Assembly: GCA_012839145.1 (NCBI GenBank)
Contig: DUNY01000197.1
Coordinates: 1-7,295 of the forward strand
Reading direction: 5' to 3'
Origin: Thermoanaerobacterales bacterium
Lineage (GTDB): Bacteria > Bacillota > Thermosediminibacteria > Thermosediminibacterales > Tepidanaerobacteraceae
Length of the DNA stretch: 7,295 bases
Shown: piece by piece, positions 6,887 through 7,295 of the stretch
How the letters are laid out: the number at the start of each line of letters is the position of its first letter
Position numbering within the stretch: the first letter of the stretch is position 1
Position numbers and translations under genes: made by a program
Notes under the pieces: generated by a model
Seen by the model: the letters and a program-made list of their open reading frames with translations, nothing else
The model's database searches: none
What the model was told of the DNA's origin: nothing

Positions 6887-6891
6887 TTTTA

Positions 6892-6897
6892 TCACCT
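6892..6897 (-). promoter_or_regulatory. Ribosome binding site of uxuB, decides the ATG start
   Basis: AGGTGA on the - strand stands 5 nt before ATG 6886. The upstream GTG (6893-6895) lies inside this site and has no ribosome binding site of its own, so the three-residue longer start is unlikely. The same GGTGA-type site at 4-5 nt precedes dctQ and dctM. Confidence 0.75.
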
Positions 6898-6938
6898 ATG
6901 TTTCAGGTTGTCTATAAAACCCGAATATTTCCACTTTC

Positions 6939-6968
6939 ATACTACCATATTAGTATACTACTTGTCAA
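6939..6968 (-). promoter_or_regulatory. Promoter of the uxuB-dctPQM-uxuA operon
   Basis: On the - strand a perfect TTGACA (6963-6968) is followed after 18 nt by TAGTAT (6939-6944), a 4-of-6 match to the -10 consensus. An alternative pair is TTAAAA (6975-6980), 17 nt, then TATACT (6952-6957). Both place the transcription start about 45-65 nt before the uxuB ATG. No other clear promoter is seen before dctP, dctQ, dctM or uxuA, so this is probably the main operon promoter. Which pair is used cannot be decided by eye. Confidence 0.6.
6951..6960. promoter_or_regulatory. Candidate GntR-type operator TAGTATACTA in the uxuB promoter
   Basis: A perfect 10-bp palindrome, TAGTATACTA, lies between the -35 and -10 hexamers of the first promoter pair and covers the -10 of the alternative pair. 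Its GTATAC core is shared with known FCD-type GntR operators, for example UxuR/ExuR sites (TTGGTATACCAA) and the B. subtilis GntR site (CTTGTATACAAG). The heptamer ATACTAC occurs at 6955-6961 and again 16 nt away at 6939-6945. Binding by the regulator at 503-1213 would repress the operon; this is inferred. Confidence 0.55.
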
Positions 6969-7019
6969 TCACTATTTTAATATAGCGTTATTTGTATGAG
7001 CTACTTAATAAAAATGGTA

Positions 7020-7295
7020 ACCCATCATAATGATGCCTTAATTGCTATAAAAAATGGAACAGTATAATTTAGAACCAATTTTAACTAACTTTATTGTAGC
7101 AGAAAATCCAGATACTGGCTAAGAAGTAGTATCAGGTCTATACAAAGAATAACTAAAGAGGATGAAAAGCGAGCTGTAGACATTTTGTTCAAATATAATG
7201 ATAAGACTTTTTCTTATATAGATGCAACAAGTTTTGTTTTAATGGAGAGACTAAAAATTGATACAGCATTATCATTTGGCAAACATTTTATACAA
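7020..7295 (+). pseudogene. Decayed PIN-domain (VapC-like) toxin gene, 3' end outside the window
   Basis: Three conceptual pieces in order resemble one PIN-domain nuclease. Frame 3, 7020-7064, gives THHNDALIAIKNG, like the H-x-x-A segment after the first acidic motif. Frame 1, about 7054-7110, gives MEQYNLEPILTNFIVAENP, like the LVTTNFVIAET segment. Frame 3, about 7140-7295, gives IQRITKEDEKRAVDILF, then KYNDKTFSYIDATSFVLMER, then LKIDTALSFGKHFIQ, the C-terminal half with the D-A-T-S acidic motif. Stops at 7065, 7086 (frame 3) and 7122 or so (frame 1) separate them. The helix region between the second and third pieces is too short, so a deletion as well as a frameshift is likely. The N-terminal D-T-S motif is missing and no start with a ribosome binding site is visible. 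No antitoxin gene is seen upstream. The family call is from memory of the PIN pattern; the last piece is convincing, the first is weak. Confidence 0.6.

Noticed and set aside
7124..7132. AAGTAGTAT in the PIN remnant matching the operator region in inverted orientation
   Set aside because: A 9-base AT-rich match of this kind can arise by chance, and it lacks the palindrome.
1..7295. CRISPR array, tRNA, rRNA, insertion sequence ends
   Set aside because: I found no regularly spaced repeats, no cloverleaf-like segment and no transposase or paired terminal repeats by reading.

Overview
The window looks like chromosomal DNA from a low-GC Gram-positive anaerobe of the Clostridia type. The intergenic regions are AT-rich, ribosome binding sites are strong GGAGG or AGGTGA sites, the substrate-binding protein is a lipoprotein, and the proteins resemble clostridial and Bacillus families. 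This placement is inferred from sequence character, not from a database match.

Layout, left to right. Positions 1-444 (+) hold the 3' part of a YraQ/ArsP-type membrane permease. It converges on the main operon, and the two share a strong hairpin terminator at 451-488. The main block is a minus-strand operon, in transcription order: uxuB-type fructuronate reductase (6886-5282), TRAP substrate-binding lipoprotein dctP (5207-4179), TRAP small membrane subunit dctQ (4162-3686), TRAP large membrane subunit dctM (3681-2401), mannonate dehydratase uxuA (2384-1299), and a GntR/FCD regulator (1213-503) with its own promoter. The right end (about 7020-7295, +) is a decayed PIN-domain (VapC-like) toxin gene broken over two reading frames, and it runs off the window.

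Together the operon describes uptake and oxidation-level interconversion of a hexuronate-type sugar acid. The TRAP system imports the acid with a cation gradient. UxuB interconverts D-fructuronate and D-mannonate. UxuA dehydrates D-mannonate to 2-keto-3-deoxy-D-gluconate (KDG). The GntR protein is the likely local switch. The isomerase (uxaC) and the KDG kinase and aldolase (kdgK, kdgA) are not in this window and must lie elsewhere. A perfect palindrome TAGTATACTA, with the GTATAC core known for GntR/UxuR-type operators, sits in the uxuB promoter.

I see no wholly new system here. The points worth following are the candidate operator, a bulged hairpin between uxuB and dctP, a composition shift in uxuB, the shifted catalytic-lysine spacing in UxuB, three gene starts that need care, and the PIN remnant.
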